64,000 nt of DNA from Alteromonas antoniana (GTDB lineage: Bacteria; Pseudomonadota; Gammaproteobacteria; Enterobacterales; Alteromonadaceae), in assembly GCF_019249295.1 (NCBI RefSeq), contig NZ_JAESDH010000008.1:146155-210154 (forward strand), read 5' to 3'. Both the position numbers and the translations under genes were made by a program. Below the pieces are notes generated by a model. That model was not told where the DNA came from, searched no databases, and saw nothing but the letters and a program-made list of their open reading frames with translations. Positions 1 to 6,359 of this stretch are shown here, piece after piece (position 1 is the stretch's first letter; the number at the start of each line of letters is the position of its first letter).

Positions 1-367
1 TCTGAACCCATGCATCACGAATTGGTGTTAACAGGCTAGAGACTTCGTCGAGCATATTCAAGTCGTTCTTCACATGCGCTTCATTTAATTTCTCTACCAT
101 GTAGTCATAGAGGGCAAACATATTTTGCGCCGTTTCGCCCCCTATCTCCATATTCAGCGTATCCCGCAAATGGATAATAATTGCCGTTACACGAGAGATA
201 TAATCAGACTTGGCAGCAAAATCTTTACGCTCCATCGCGCCTTTTGCATAGGCAATACGATCTAACGCTCCTTGCATCAGCATAAGCGTCAGCCGGTGCG
301 GATCTGCTGCTGCAACGTCTTGCTTTAAATTACCTTTGCGGTAAGCGTTAATACCAGTGAGTGCCAT
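1..367 (-). CDS. fliS: Flagellar export chaperone FliS (3' end outside window)
   Basis: The reading frame starts at ATG 365-367, with an AAGGAG Shine-Dalgarno a few bases upstream, and runs off the left edge after about 122 codons. FliS is normally about 130 residues, so little is missing. The protein begins MALTGINAYRKGN and contains the family's helical stretch GALDRIAYAKGAMERKD. FliS binds the C-terminal D0 segment of newly made flagellin in the cytoplasm, prevents early polymerisation and hands it to the export gate. It follows fliD by 18 bases, giving the usual flaG-fliD-fliS order directly downstream of the flagellin genes it serves. Confidence 0.93.
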   Translation of the reverse strand, partial: MALTGINAYRKGNLKQDVAAADPHRLTLMLMQGALDRIAYAKGAMERKDFAAKSDYISRVTAIIIHLRDTLNMEIGGETAQNMFALYDYMVEKLNEAHVKNDLNMLDEVSSLLTPIRDAWVQ

Positions 368-385
368 GGTGACTCCTTATTTCCT

Positions 386-1819
386 TTACCCTAAAGCTGC
401 CAGCAGTGCTGAACCTGTCTGGTTGAGTTGAGCAACAGTCTGGTCAAGGTTTAAATATTTATCTCGTAAAATTTCTTCATAATTCATCATACGAAGTTCT
501 AATCTCTCACGGTCATCGTTGAGCTGATCTCGATCATCTTTCGCAGAACGTTCGCGCAGGCTGATAAGTCCACTGTATGAGGTATATTGGTCAGCAAATT
601 CATATAAGCGAACCGCAATCCCCTCTTTTTCGTCGGTAAACAACGCAGCGATTTCGTCAAAGCTATCTTCCAGCGCATCGCTCAGACGATCTTCTCCGGT
701 CCCAAGCCCGAAATCGGTGTCACCAATTTCCAGGCTACCCTCTGAATTAACTTCAATACCCAGTTGGAACAAGCCTCCAAGCGATGAAGAAGAAACGCTT
801 CCGCCAACAATAGATGCCAGACCACTCTGAATGCCTCTTAGCAATGAATCACCGGCTAATGCGCCATCATCTTCCAGCTCTGATTCACCGTACTTGGTTA
901 AATTTTCAATTTCCTTTATCAAGCTATTATAGTTATCGACAAAGTCCCGGATTTTTTTATCTAAACCCTCACGGTCGTAACCAATTTCCAGCTTTGAGGT
1001 AATGAATTCGCCTGACGTGTCTTTAGGCGAAACTTCTTTGGCTTCGAACGAGACGTTTTGGATCGTATTTTCAAACTTATTCGTCTCACTCTCTACGAGA
1101 ATACCGTCTATTGTGGCCTTCGCATTCGTAGCAGCTTCAATATTGGCTGCGCTGATGCTGCCAACGCCACCGGTTGTTGAGAGACGATCTAGCTCGGTGT
1201 TACCACCATCATTATTGATAACCAGGTCATTCCCATTACCCGTTTTTTCAGACGTGAAAACGAGTTTAGGACCAGCTGAGGTGCCGGTATCGATGATATT
1301 GGCATTCACACCAAAATTGTCAGAATTGTTATTTATTGCTTCGCGAAGCTGGGTCAACGTCATACCACTGGTAACGTTGACTGAGAAGCTGTCTGAGCCG
1401 CCTACAGAAAAGGTCAGCGACCCACTACCTGAAGTCAGCACCGCATCGGACGAGGACGTAAACGCGCCATCGTCTGTAGTAATTCTGCTGCCGCTGGCGA
1501 GCTCAGTCACCGCGACTTTGTAACTTCCTTTTAGTGCAGAGTTCGTGGCCTCGGCTGTAAAGATCTCTGTATCTTCAGAAGGATTGGTAATAGTAGGTTC
1601 GCGACCATTTATATCATTGTCGCGTCTTAAATCATTTACCGCGTCTTTGAAATCCGACAGCTTAGACTTAATTTGACCGAGGCCTGAAATTTCAGCCTCA
1701 ATCCGTTCTTCTCGCTGATTTAAGCGGTTTTCTTTTGGTGCCCGTTCAGCATCAAGCAATTGCGAGACAAGATCATCAAGCGCAAGCCCTGAACCAACAC
1801 CCAACGATTGAATAGTCAT
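386..1819 (-). CDS. fliD: Flagellar filament cap protein FliD (HAP2)
   Basis: This 477-residue protein has the FliD_N start (QSLGVGSGLALDDLVSQLL, about residues 4-22) and a helical FliD_C end rich in heptads (about residues 400-477). Serine/threonine-rich beta domains lie between them. FliD forms the cap at the distal end of the filament and guides insertion of flagellin exported through the central channel; it may also contact surfaces. Its length is normal for the family. A GAGGTGAG ribosome site precedes ATG. It sits 11 bases after flaG and is followed at once by fliS, so the three are probably one transcript. I saw no sigma-28 or sigma-54 promoter directly before flaG, so read-through from flagellin 1 or an unseen promoter must supply it. 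Confidence 0.97.
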   Translation of the reverse strand: MTIQSLGVGSGLALDDLVSQLLDAERAPKENRLNQREERIEAEISGLGQIKSKLSDFKDAVNDLRRDNDINGREPTITNPSEDTEIFTAEATNSALKGSYKVAVTELASGSRITTDDGAFTSSSDAVLTSGSGSLTFSVGGSDSFSVNVTSGMTLTQLREAINNNSDNFGVNANIIDTGTSAGPKLVFTSEKTGNGNDLVINNDGGNTELDRLSTTGGVGSISAANIEAATNAKATIDGILVESETNKFENTIQNVSFEAKEVSPKDTSGEFITSKLEIGYDREGLDKKIRDFVDNYNSLIKEIENLTKYGESELEDDGALAGDSLLRGIQSGLASIVGGSVSSSSLGGLFQLGIEVNSEGSLEIGDTDFGLGTGEDRLSDALEDSFDEIAALFTDEKEGIAVRLYEFADQYTSYSGLISLRERSAKDDRDQLNDDRERLELRMMNYEEILRDKYLNLDQTVAQLNQTGSALLAALG

Positions 1820-1830
1820 TACTCACCTCA

Positions 1831-2265
1831 CTACACTTTGTTATTAACAAGCACTCCTACGCTACTTCCGATATCTTCCTGAAGACTTTTTATTCGCTCT
1901 GCTAATTTTAGCACTTCTTCAGAAGGAATTTGACGTATTACGTCACCTGACTCAGAGTCTTTAACGGTGACTACAGAACGCTGTGTATCTTCATCTACTG
2001 AAAATGCCAGATTTCTGTTCTGTACCTGTAAAAATGCCTGGACCTCTTGTACAGCAAGCTCGATATCTTCAGCTTGCCCCTCTCTATTCAGGTTATCGGC
2101 ATTTTCACGCTCGACTTGAAGATCTTTTGCACGTGCATTTTCAACAGAGAGATCCGTTGAATCATTTGATGACTCAACAGGCCTGGGCGAATCGACGCGC
2201 ACGGGCACTTTATCTACTGCTGTAACAGCAAAATTCTGGCCAATTTGTGTATTTGCAATCTCCAC
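1831..2265 (-). CDS. flaG: FlaG family flagellar protein
   Basis: This 144-residue protein starts at GTG with a strong AAGGAGG ribosome site. The first 65 residues are polar and of low complexity. Residues 66-130 hold the conserved FlaG core, with the LAFSVDEDTQRSVVTV strand region and the VIRQIPSEE motif at 109-117. FlaG genes stand between flagellin and fliD in many polarly flagellated bacteria. In some species their loss gives longer filaments, so a role in limiting filament length is likely but not proven here. It lies 88 bases after flagellin 1, with a terminator-like hairpin in the gap. Confidence 0.9.
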   Translation of the reverse strand: MEIANTQIGQNFAVTAVDKVPVRVDSPRPVESSNDSTDLSVENARAKDLQVERENADNLNREGQAEDIELAVQEVQAFLQVQNRNLAFSVDEDTQRSVVTVKDSESGDVIRQIPSEEVLKLAERIKSLQEDIGSSVGVLVNNKV

Positions 2266-2288
2266 GTGAACCTCCTTAGTAAAAAGCG

Positions 2289-2321
2289 AAAAAACGGGGC
2301 CTGCCTGAAGCAGACACCCGT
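2289..2321 (-). terminator. Intrinsic terminator after flagellin 1
   Basis: On the minus strand, ACGGG and GTCTGC segments pair with GCAGGC and CCCGT around a TTCA loop, followed by six T residues. It lies just past the flagellin 1 stop and before the flaG ribosome site. It probably reduces, rather than abolishes, read-through into flaG-fliD-fliS. Confidence 0.7.
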
Positions 2322-2353
2322 TACAGTTTAAGCAAGGTTACTTATTGTTAAGC

Positions 2354-3184
2354 TTATCCCAGCAGCGAAAGCGCTGTCTGTGGACGCTGGTTGGCCTGAC
2401 TTAATACAGAGACAGATGCCTGCTGAATGATCTGGTTACGTGTCAGTTCAGCGGTTTCAGCGGCAAAGTCAGTGTCACGAATTCGTGAACGCGCAGCTGA
2501 AAGGTTTTCCGATACGTTACTTAAGTTACGAATCGTTGACTGAAAACGGTTTTGCAGAGCACCCAAGTCAGCGCGCGTGCCACCGATAGATGAAATCGCA
2601 TCGTCTATTGCTGTCAAAGCTGCACTTGCACCACCTGCAGTGGAAATGTCGACAGTACCGACTCCGAGGCCAGAAGCCCCTAAACTCGCACCGTTGGCCG
2701 TAGACAGGTTAACGCTGATGGACTGATTCGCATTTGCGCCCACCAAAAACGAAGCAGAGAAGCTACCGTTTAGCAGATTTACGTTACCAAACTGCGTATC
2801 ACTTGCTACACGGGAAATTTCGGTTTTCAGCGCAGAAACTTCTTTCTGCAGTGCTGCACGGTCAGCAGAGCTGTTAATTCCGTTTTGAGACTGCACTGCC
2901 AGTTGGCGAATACGTTGAAGGCTGCTTGTTACCTCTCCTAACGCACCTTCTGCAGTTTGCGTCAAAGAGATGGCATCGTTCGCGTTACGAACAGCCTGGT
3001 TTAGACCCTGAACCTGTGAGGTCAGACGATCTGAAATCTGAAGACCTGCCGCATCATCTGCTGCACTGTTAATGCGAAACCCTGATGACAGTCTTTCAAA
3101 TGACGTGCTCAGCTTGTCGCTTACGTCAAACAACTGACGTTGCGCATTCAGCGCAGACACATTGGTGTTTACATATAAAGACAT
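2354..3184 (-). CDS. Flagellin 1
   Basis: This 276-residue flagellin has only the conserved D0/D1 parts and a short central region. The N-terminal helix starts [15 protein letters not shown] and includes the [20 protein letters not shown] block. The C-terminal part has the [13 protein letters not shown] and [21 protein letters not shown] blocks and ends QTALSLLG. It is the filament subunit, exported unfolded by the flagellar type III system with FliS. Its centre is the same as in flagellin 4 at protein level (LSTANGASLGASGLGVGTVD), with many silent differences in DNA, so 1 and 4 form one paralogue pair. The SD is TAGGAGG, and a consensus sigma-28 promoter lies about 150 bases upstream. Confidence 0.98.
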   Translation of the reverse strand: MSLYVNTNVSALNAQRQLFDVSDKLSTSFERLSSGFRINSAADDAAGLQISDRLTSQVQGLNQAVRNANDAISLTQTAEGALGEVTSSLQRIRQLAVQSQNGINSSADRAALQKEVSALKTEISRVASDTQFGNVNLLNGSFSASFLVGANANQSISVNLSTANGASLGASGLGVGTVDISTAGGASAALTAIDDAISSIGGTRADLGALQNRFQSTIRNLSNVSENLSAARSRIRDTDFAAETAELTRNQIIQQASVSVLSQANQRPQTALSLLG

Positions 3185-3331
3185 TGTTATACCTCCTAGG
3201 GATTCGATGTAACCGGTGCTACTATCAAACCCTTCCAGTTCAGACCAGCCAGGTCACTACTCCCGCTGGTCCCCTCGAAACGAAGCGCATGCGCTCCGCA
3301 AAAAGTAATTAAATTACCCCTCAGCTAAAGG

Positions 3332-3358
3332 TATCGGCGGTTCCTTTAGGTTCTTTAG
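3332..3358 (-). promoter_or_regulatory. Sigma-28 (FliA) promoter for flagellin 1
   Basis: On the minus strand the -35 box is TAAAGAAC and the -10 box is GCCGATAC, with exactly 11 bases between. The sigma-28 consensus is TAAAGTTT-N11-GCCGATAA. The start site would be near 3325, giving a leader of about 140 bases before flagellin 1. Confidence 0.88.
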
Positions 3359-3576
3359 CTTTTTTTTGAAAAAAATTAAAATAATTCATATCTAACTGAA
3401 AAATAATGAGTTTTAAGGGCGGCAAGTTACCTTTTTTTGAAGATATTCATCCAGGGGCAAGCCATTGCCGCAAAAACGGCAAATAAATGTGTGGAAACGG
3501 CGAGGTATGAAAGATAATAATAGCGTATCTAAACCAATCTCTAAGATTGCTGGGGCTGGTACGTATAAGAAATTTT

Positions 3577-3592
3577 TGGCACGGGGAATGCT
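3577..3592 (+). promoter_or_regulatory. Sigma-54-like promoter on the antisense strand, between flagellins 1 and 2
   Basis: The plus strand reads TTGGCACGGGGAATGCT. GG and GC are exactly 12 bases apart, as required for the -24/-12 elements of sigma-54. The start would be near 3603. No plus-strand gene follows, so any transcript would be antisense to the 3' UTR and then the body of flagellin 2. Consensus fit is seen in the sequence; activity is inference. Confidence 0.5.
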
Positions 3593-3630
3593 TTAGATAT
3601 TAAGCAAGTTGACGAGATGTTTCGGTAATA

Positions 3631-3662
3631 AAAGAAAAAAGGCCGAGACAAATGTCCCGGCC
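3631..3662 (-). terminator. Intrinsic terminator of flagellin 2
   Basis: GGCCGGGAC and GTCTCGGCC pair (one G-U) around an ATTT loop on the minus strand, followed by TTTTTTCTTTTA. It lies about 200 bases beyond the flagellin 2 stop, leaving an unusually long structured 3' UTR. Confidence 0.85.
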
Positions 3663-3664
3663 AA

Positions 3665-3691
3665 TTTGCTCACGTTAGGAGATTGAGCAAA
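3665..3691 (-). ncRNA. Anti-Shine-Dalgarno stem-loop in the flagellin 2 3' UTR
   Basis: A 7-bp stem (minus-strand TTTGCTC with GAGCAAA) closes a 13-base loop, AATCTCCTAACGT. Twelve loop bases are perfectly complementary to the ribosome site of flagellin 3, and nine to that of flagellin 2. It lies three bases before the terminator hairpin. A C-rich seed loop plus a U-tailed terminator is the layout of Hfq-type 3' UTR-derived small RNAs. The structure is visible; regulation is inferred. Confidence 0.45.
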
Positions 3692-3790
3692 ATTCAGTTT
3701 CAGTCGGCTGGCAGGAATTATAGTAGAATAAACTGGCCTCTCAACCAACACTTCTACACTCTCAGTCCTGTTAGTCGGCGTTTTCTTGGT

Positions 3791-3812
3791 GCCGCGGCCA
3801 GATGGCCGCGGC
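3791..3812 (-). other. Very stable GC-rich hairpin in the flagellin 2 3' UTR
   Basis: A perfect 10-bp palindrome, GCCGCGGCCA with TGGCCGCGGC, is separated by only GA. It lies 53 bases past the flagellin 2 stop. There is no T-run on either side, so it is not a classical terminator. It could block 3' exonucleases and stabilise the flagellin 2 message. Confidence 0.6.
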
Positions 3813-3864
3813 GTTCGGGGGATGGCCTCTCAACTCCTTCCCAATCCTACGCCTTACCTGTCAA

Positions 3865-4698
3865 TTAACCTCCAAGTAAAGACAACGCTGCCTGTGGTCG
3901 CTGGTTTGCCTGCGACAGAATGGTTGTACTTGCCTGTTGAAGTATCTGATTACGGGTAAGTTCTGCCGTCTCGGTGGCAAAGTCTGTGTCACGAATACGT
4001 GATCTTGCCGCCGATACGTTCTCAGAAATATTACTCAAGTTACGAATGGTTGACTGGAAGCGGTTCTGAATCGCACCTAAATCAGCGCGCTTGGCATCGA
4101 CAGCCGAGATAGCCGCATCAATAGATGTCAGTGCAGCCGATGCACCCGATGCGGTCGCGATAGACAAGTCGCTATCTCCATTCGTCAGCCCAGAGAAACC
4201 AAAACCGCCTGTGCGGGAGATATTCACGCCGATGGTCTGACCGCCATTAGACCCTACCAGGAAAGCCGCAGAGTAGGTACCGTCAAGTACGTTCACGCCC
4301 CCGAATTGAGTCGTTGTTGCGATACGGCTGATTTCCGTTTTCAGTGCGGACACTTCTTTTTGTAGTGCCAGACGGTCAGAAGATGAATTGATACCATTTT
4401 GTGACTGAATTGCCAGAACCCGGATCCGCTGCAGTGATGTGGTAATTTCCTGCATCGCACCTTCTGCGGTTTGTGCCAGGGAAATCCCGTCGTTCGCGTT
4501 TCTTACGGCTTGGTCTAATCCCATGATTTGAGAAGTCATGCGGTCAGAGATCTGAAGGCCGGCAGCATCGTCTGCTGCGCTGTTGATACGAAAGCCCGAA
4601 GACAGACGCTCGTAGGCGGTATCCAGGCCATTGCCGGTGTTAAATAACTGACGTTGTGCGTTTAGTGATGAAACATTTGTGTTTACGTACAGACTCAT
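3865..4698 (-). CDS. Flagellin 2
   Basis: This is a 277-residue filament subunit with the same D0/D1-only plan: [15 protein letters not shown] at the N-terminus and [21 protein letters not shown] before the final QAALSLLGG. Markers such as [36 protein letters not shown] and FGFSGLTNG group it with flagellin 3 rather than 1 and 4. The ribosome site is TTAGGAGAGA, 5 bases before ATG. Unlike its three neighbours it has no visible sigma-28 promoter. The space upstream contains a sigma-54-like site, but that points the other way. Its 3' UTR is unusually long and structured. Confidence 0.97.
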   Translation of the reverse strand: MSLYVNTNVSSLNAQRQLFNTGNGLDTAYERLSSGFRINSAADDAAGLQISDRMTSQIMGLDQAVRNANDGISLAQTAEGAMQEITTSLQRIRVLAIQSQNGINSSSDRLALQKEVSALKTEISRIATTTQFGGVNVLDGTYSAAFLVGSNGGQTIGVNISRTGGFGFSGLTNGDSDLSIATASGASAALTSIDAAISAVDAKRADLGAIQNRFQSTIRNLSNISENVSAARSRIRDTDFATETAELTRNQILQQASTTILSQANQRPQAALSLLGG

Positions 4699-4774
4699 AG
4701 GTCTCTCCTAACAGTTGAAGTTTGCGCTGTTATTGTTTTTTTCTGCGCATGTTATTTAAAAACTTTCAACGTGT

Positions 4775-4790
4775 TGGCACATACTATGCT
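4775..4790 (+). promoter_or_regulatory. Sigma-54-like promoter on the antisense strand, between flagellins 2 and 3
   Basis: TTGGCACATACTATGCT on the plus strand has GG and GC 12 bases apart, fitting the -24/-12 pattern (the -12 T is A). Transcription would begin near 4801 and run antisense to the flagellin 3 3' UTR, toward a terminator-like hairpin at 5046-5091. It would make an RNA of about 290 bases. Confidence 0.45.
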
Positions 4791-4922
4791 TCACAAATAG
4801 TGTCAGTGATAAAAAACTGACGCTTTGCGAGGCGTTGTACCTGGTAAAGCGATGCTGAACGGGTATGGGTCACTCCCATACTTTGCTGACAGGTGGGTCT
4901 GTTGTTCCAGACCTCATACCTC

Positions 4923-4946
4923 TCACTACCTCCTGGCTTCATTCCT
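4923..4946 (-). repeat. Flagellin UTR box, copy 1
   Basis: This 24-base segment matches 6321-6344 at 22 positions; both contain TCACTACCTCCTGGC on the plus strand. On the transcribed minus strand it reads GCCAGGAGGTAGTGA, with GGA motifs of the kind bound by CsrA/RsmA. That link is only a suggestion. Confidence 0.6.
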
Positions 4947-5045
4947 GCCAGTCAGCAGCTTCAGCATCCAACACGGCGTAGTATTGCAGTACCATGTTGC
5001 CCTCAGCGTGCTTTAACACGTTGTCTTGCGAAATACTCTACTCGT

Positions 5046-5091
5046 CGGTCGGTTGCAGTCTGTCCCCACATTGTGCAATCCGACCGTTTTT
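5046..5091 (+). terminator. Terminator-like hairpin on the antisense strand
   Basis: CGGTCGG-TTGCA pairs with TGCAA-T-CCGACCG (12 bp with one bulge) around a 16-base loop, followed by TTTTT on the plus strand. Read with the sigma-54-like site at 4775, it would end an antisense RNA of about 290 bases. The long loop makes it less certain as a terminator. Confidence 0.4.
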
Positions 5092-5170
5092 CGTATCTAC
5101 TCAATCGTCATTCGATTTACTCGACTGCAGTCTGCCCCCGCATGTTTACAGTCGATAGATTATTCATTTC

Positions 5171-6001
5171 TTACCCTTGCAGTAGCTGCAGTGCGGCTTG
5201 TGGACGCTGGTTTGCTTGTCCGAGTACCGTCGTGCTTGCCTGCTGGATAATCTGCCACCGTGTCAGCTCTGCGGTTTCCGTCGCGAAATCAGTATCGCGA
5301 ATACGTGAGCGTGCCGCTGACGCATTCTCTGAGATATTGCTCAGGTTGCGAATGGTTGACTGAAAGCGGTTCTGGATAGCCCCCAAATCAGCGCGCTTAG
5401 CATCGATAATGGAGATGGCTGCATCTACCAGTGGTAGTGCCGCTGACGCAAGGGCCGCTGTTTCTACAGACACAGTAGCGCCGTTAGTCAGGCCCGAGAA
5501 GCCATAGCCCCCATTACGAGACAGATTAAAGCTGATGAACTGACCGGCCTGTGCACCTACCAGAAAGGCAGTAGAGAAGGAACCAGTCAGAATATCGCCA
5601 CCTGCAAACTGAGATGTCGATGCAATTCGGCTGATTTCCAGCTTAAGTGCAGACACTTCTTTTTGCAGTGCCAGGCGATCTGCTGAGGTATTGATACCGT
5701 TTTGTGCCTGAATAGCCAGCACACGGATACGCTGCAGTGCGGTGGTCATTTCCTGCATGGCGCCTTCTGCAACCTGTGCCAGTGAAATGCCATCGTTGGC
5801 GTTACGTACGGCCTGATCCAGACCTTTGATTTGTGATGTGATGCGGTTTGATATCTGCAAACCCGCGGCATCGTCCTTGGCGCTGTTAATCCGGAAGCCG
5901 GAAGATAAACGCTCAAAAGCGGTGCTCAACTCGATATTTGAGGTAAACAGTTGCCGCTGAGCATTCAGCGACGATACATTCGTGCTAACGTACAAGCTCA
6001 T
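5171..6001 (-). CDS. Flagellin 3 (divergent paralogue)
   Basis: This 276-residue flagellin is the most divergent of the four. The [15 protein letters not shown] start and [18 protein letters not shown] block are intact. The invariant TRNQI of the other three reads TRWQI here. The ISDR motif is ISNR, and the centre is more hydrophobic ([20 protein letters not shown]). It groups with flagellin 2. The ribosome site CGTTAGGAGATTATT lies directly before ATG. A sigma-28 promoter with a 12-base spacer is about 150 bases upstream, and the leader contains two hairpins with AU-rich loops. It is probably a minor filament subunit, placed proximally or distally, but this is inference. Confidence 0.96.
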   Translation of the reverse strand: MSLYVSTNVSSLNAQRQLFTSNIELSTAFERLSSGFRINSAKDDAAGLQISNRITSQIKGLDQAVRNANDGISLAQVAEGAMQEMTTALQRIRVLAIQAQNGINTSADRLALQKEVSALKLEISRIASTSQFAGGDILTGSFSTAFLVGAQAGQFISFNLSRNGGYGFSGLTNGATVSVETAALASAALPLVDAAISIIDAKRADLGAIQNRFQSTIRNLSNISENASAARSRIRDTDFATETAELTRWQIIQQASTTVLGQANQRPQAALQLLQG

Positions 6002-6016
6002 AATAATCTCCTAACG
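6002..6016 (-). promoter_or_regulatory. Flagellin 3 ribosome site, perfect inverted match to the flagellin 4 3' UTR
   Basis: The minus strand reads CGTTAGGAGATTATT just before the ATG of flagellin 3. The same 15 bases occur on the plus strand at 6273-6287. RNA from the flagellin 4 3' UTR is therefore perfectly complementary to this ribosome site. Confidence 0.85.
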
Positions 6017-6026
6017 ATTTTTGTAG

Positions 6027-6059
6027 ACCAGACCGATATTTTTATTTTTAGAGTCTGGT
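6027..6059 (-). other. Leader hairpin of flagellin 3
   Basis: ACCAGAC and GTCTGGT form a 7-bp stem around a 19-base A/U-rich loop in the flagellin 3 5' UTR. A second, weaker hairpin (GAGTGAC with GTCGCTC, one G-U) lies at about 6062-6100. These may affect stability or translation of this message. Confidence 0.5.
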
Positions 6060-6146
6060 TTGAGCGACCCGTATTATTATTTTTAGGGGTGGTGTCACTC
6101 ATTGTGGCCTGAGTTATTTTTATTGTTCCCAGTGCCTACATTTAAG

Positions 6147-6174
6147 TTATCGTTCGGACACGAAAAATCCTTTA
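6147..6174 (-). promoter_or_regulatory. Probable sigma-28 promoter for flagellin 3
   Basis: TAAAGGAT and AACGATAA on the minus strand are separated by 12 bases rather than the usual 11. The -35 box fits well; the -10 box lacks the leading GC. It lies about 150 bases before the flagellin 3 start, comparable to flagellin 1. Confidence 0.55.
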
Positions 6175-6237
6175 GCAATTTTTCGCTAAATTTTCATAAG
6201 CTTTATTTTTCAGTGCTTTAGCTAAGAAAGAAGTCGC

Positions 6238-6261
6238 AAAAAAGCCGGACTTTCGTCCGGC
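6238..6261 (-). terminator. Intrinsic terminator of flagellin 4
   Basis: GCCGGAC and GTCCGGC pair perfectly around GAAA on the minus strand, followed by TTTTTT. It lies about 100 bases beyond the flagellin 4 stop. Confidence 0.88.
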
Positions 6262-6265
6262 CAAC

Positions 6266-6292
6266 CGCTCTACGTTAGGAGATTATTGAGCG
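6266..6292 (-). ncRNA. Anti-Shine-Dalgarno stem-loop in the flagellin 4 3' UTR
   Basis: CGCTC and GAGCG form a 5-bp stem around a 17-base loop whose minus-strand sequence includes AATAATCTCCTAACG. Fifteen bases are perfectly complementary to the flagellin 3 ribosome site. Compared with the copy at 3665-3691, one stem pair changes from T-A to C-G. That compensatory change supports a selected RNA fold. It lies four bases before the terminator hairpin. Confidence 0.5.
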
Positions 6293-6320
6293 AAGTTTTT
6301 GCGTGGGGTGGATTCCCGGT

Positions 6321-6344
6321 TCACTACCTCCTGGCCCCATTCCT
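6321..6344 (-). repeat. Flagellin UTR box, copy 2
   Basis: This is the second copy of the box at 4923-4946 (22 of 24 bases), starting TCACTACCTCCTGGC on the plus strand. It is 15 bases from the flagellin 4 stop codon. A weaker relative lies at about 3828-3850, beside the flagellin 2 stop. Confidence 0.6.
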
Positions 6345-6359
6345 ACGCTAATTAGGTAA

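Larger units (their letters stand above)
4699..5170. other. Structured non-coding space between flagellins 2 and 3
   Basis: These 472 bases have no convincing gene. They hold a sigma-54-like plus-strand promoter (4775-4790) and a hairpin at 4802-4821. Short perfect stems occur near 4863-4881 (GTATGGG/CCCATAC) and 4898-4915 (GGTCTG/CAGACC). There is a box shared with the flagellin 4 3' UTR (4923-4946) and two hairpins with matching loops (5046-5091 and 5121-5155). No minus-strand sigma-28 promoter for flagellin 2 and no clear minus-strand terminator for flagellin 3 could be found. Confidence 0.6.

Noticed and set aside
3683..3868. Plus-strand 61-codon frame that starts TTGAGC just after TAGGAG in the flagellin 2 3' UTR
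   Set aside because: The ribosome-site spacing is only one base, the product has no recognisable fold, and the matching spot near 6286 gives a different 22-residue peptide. The similarity is better explained by the RNA hairpins.
4825..5363. Plus-strand frames between flagellins 2 and 3
   Set aside because: Cysteine- and serine-rich products without conserved motifs or ribosome sites; part of one is the antisense of the flagellin 3 C-terminus.
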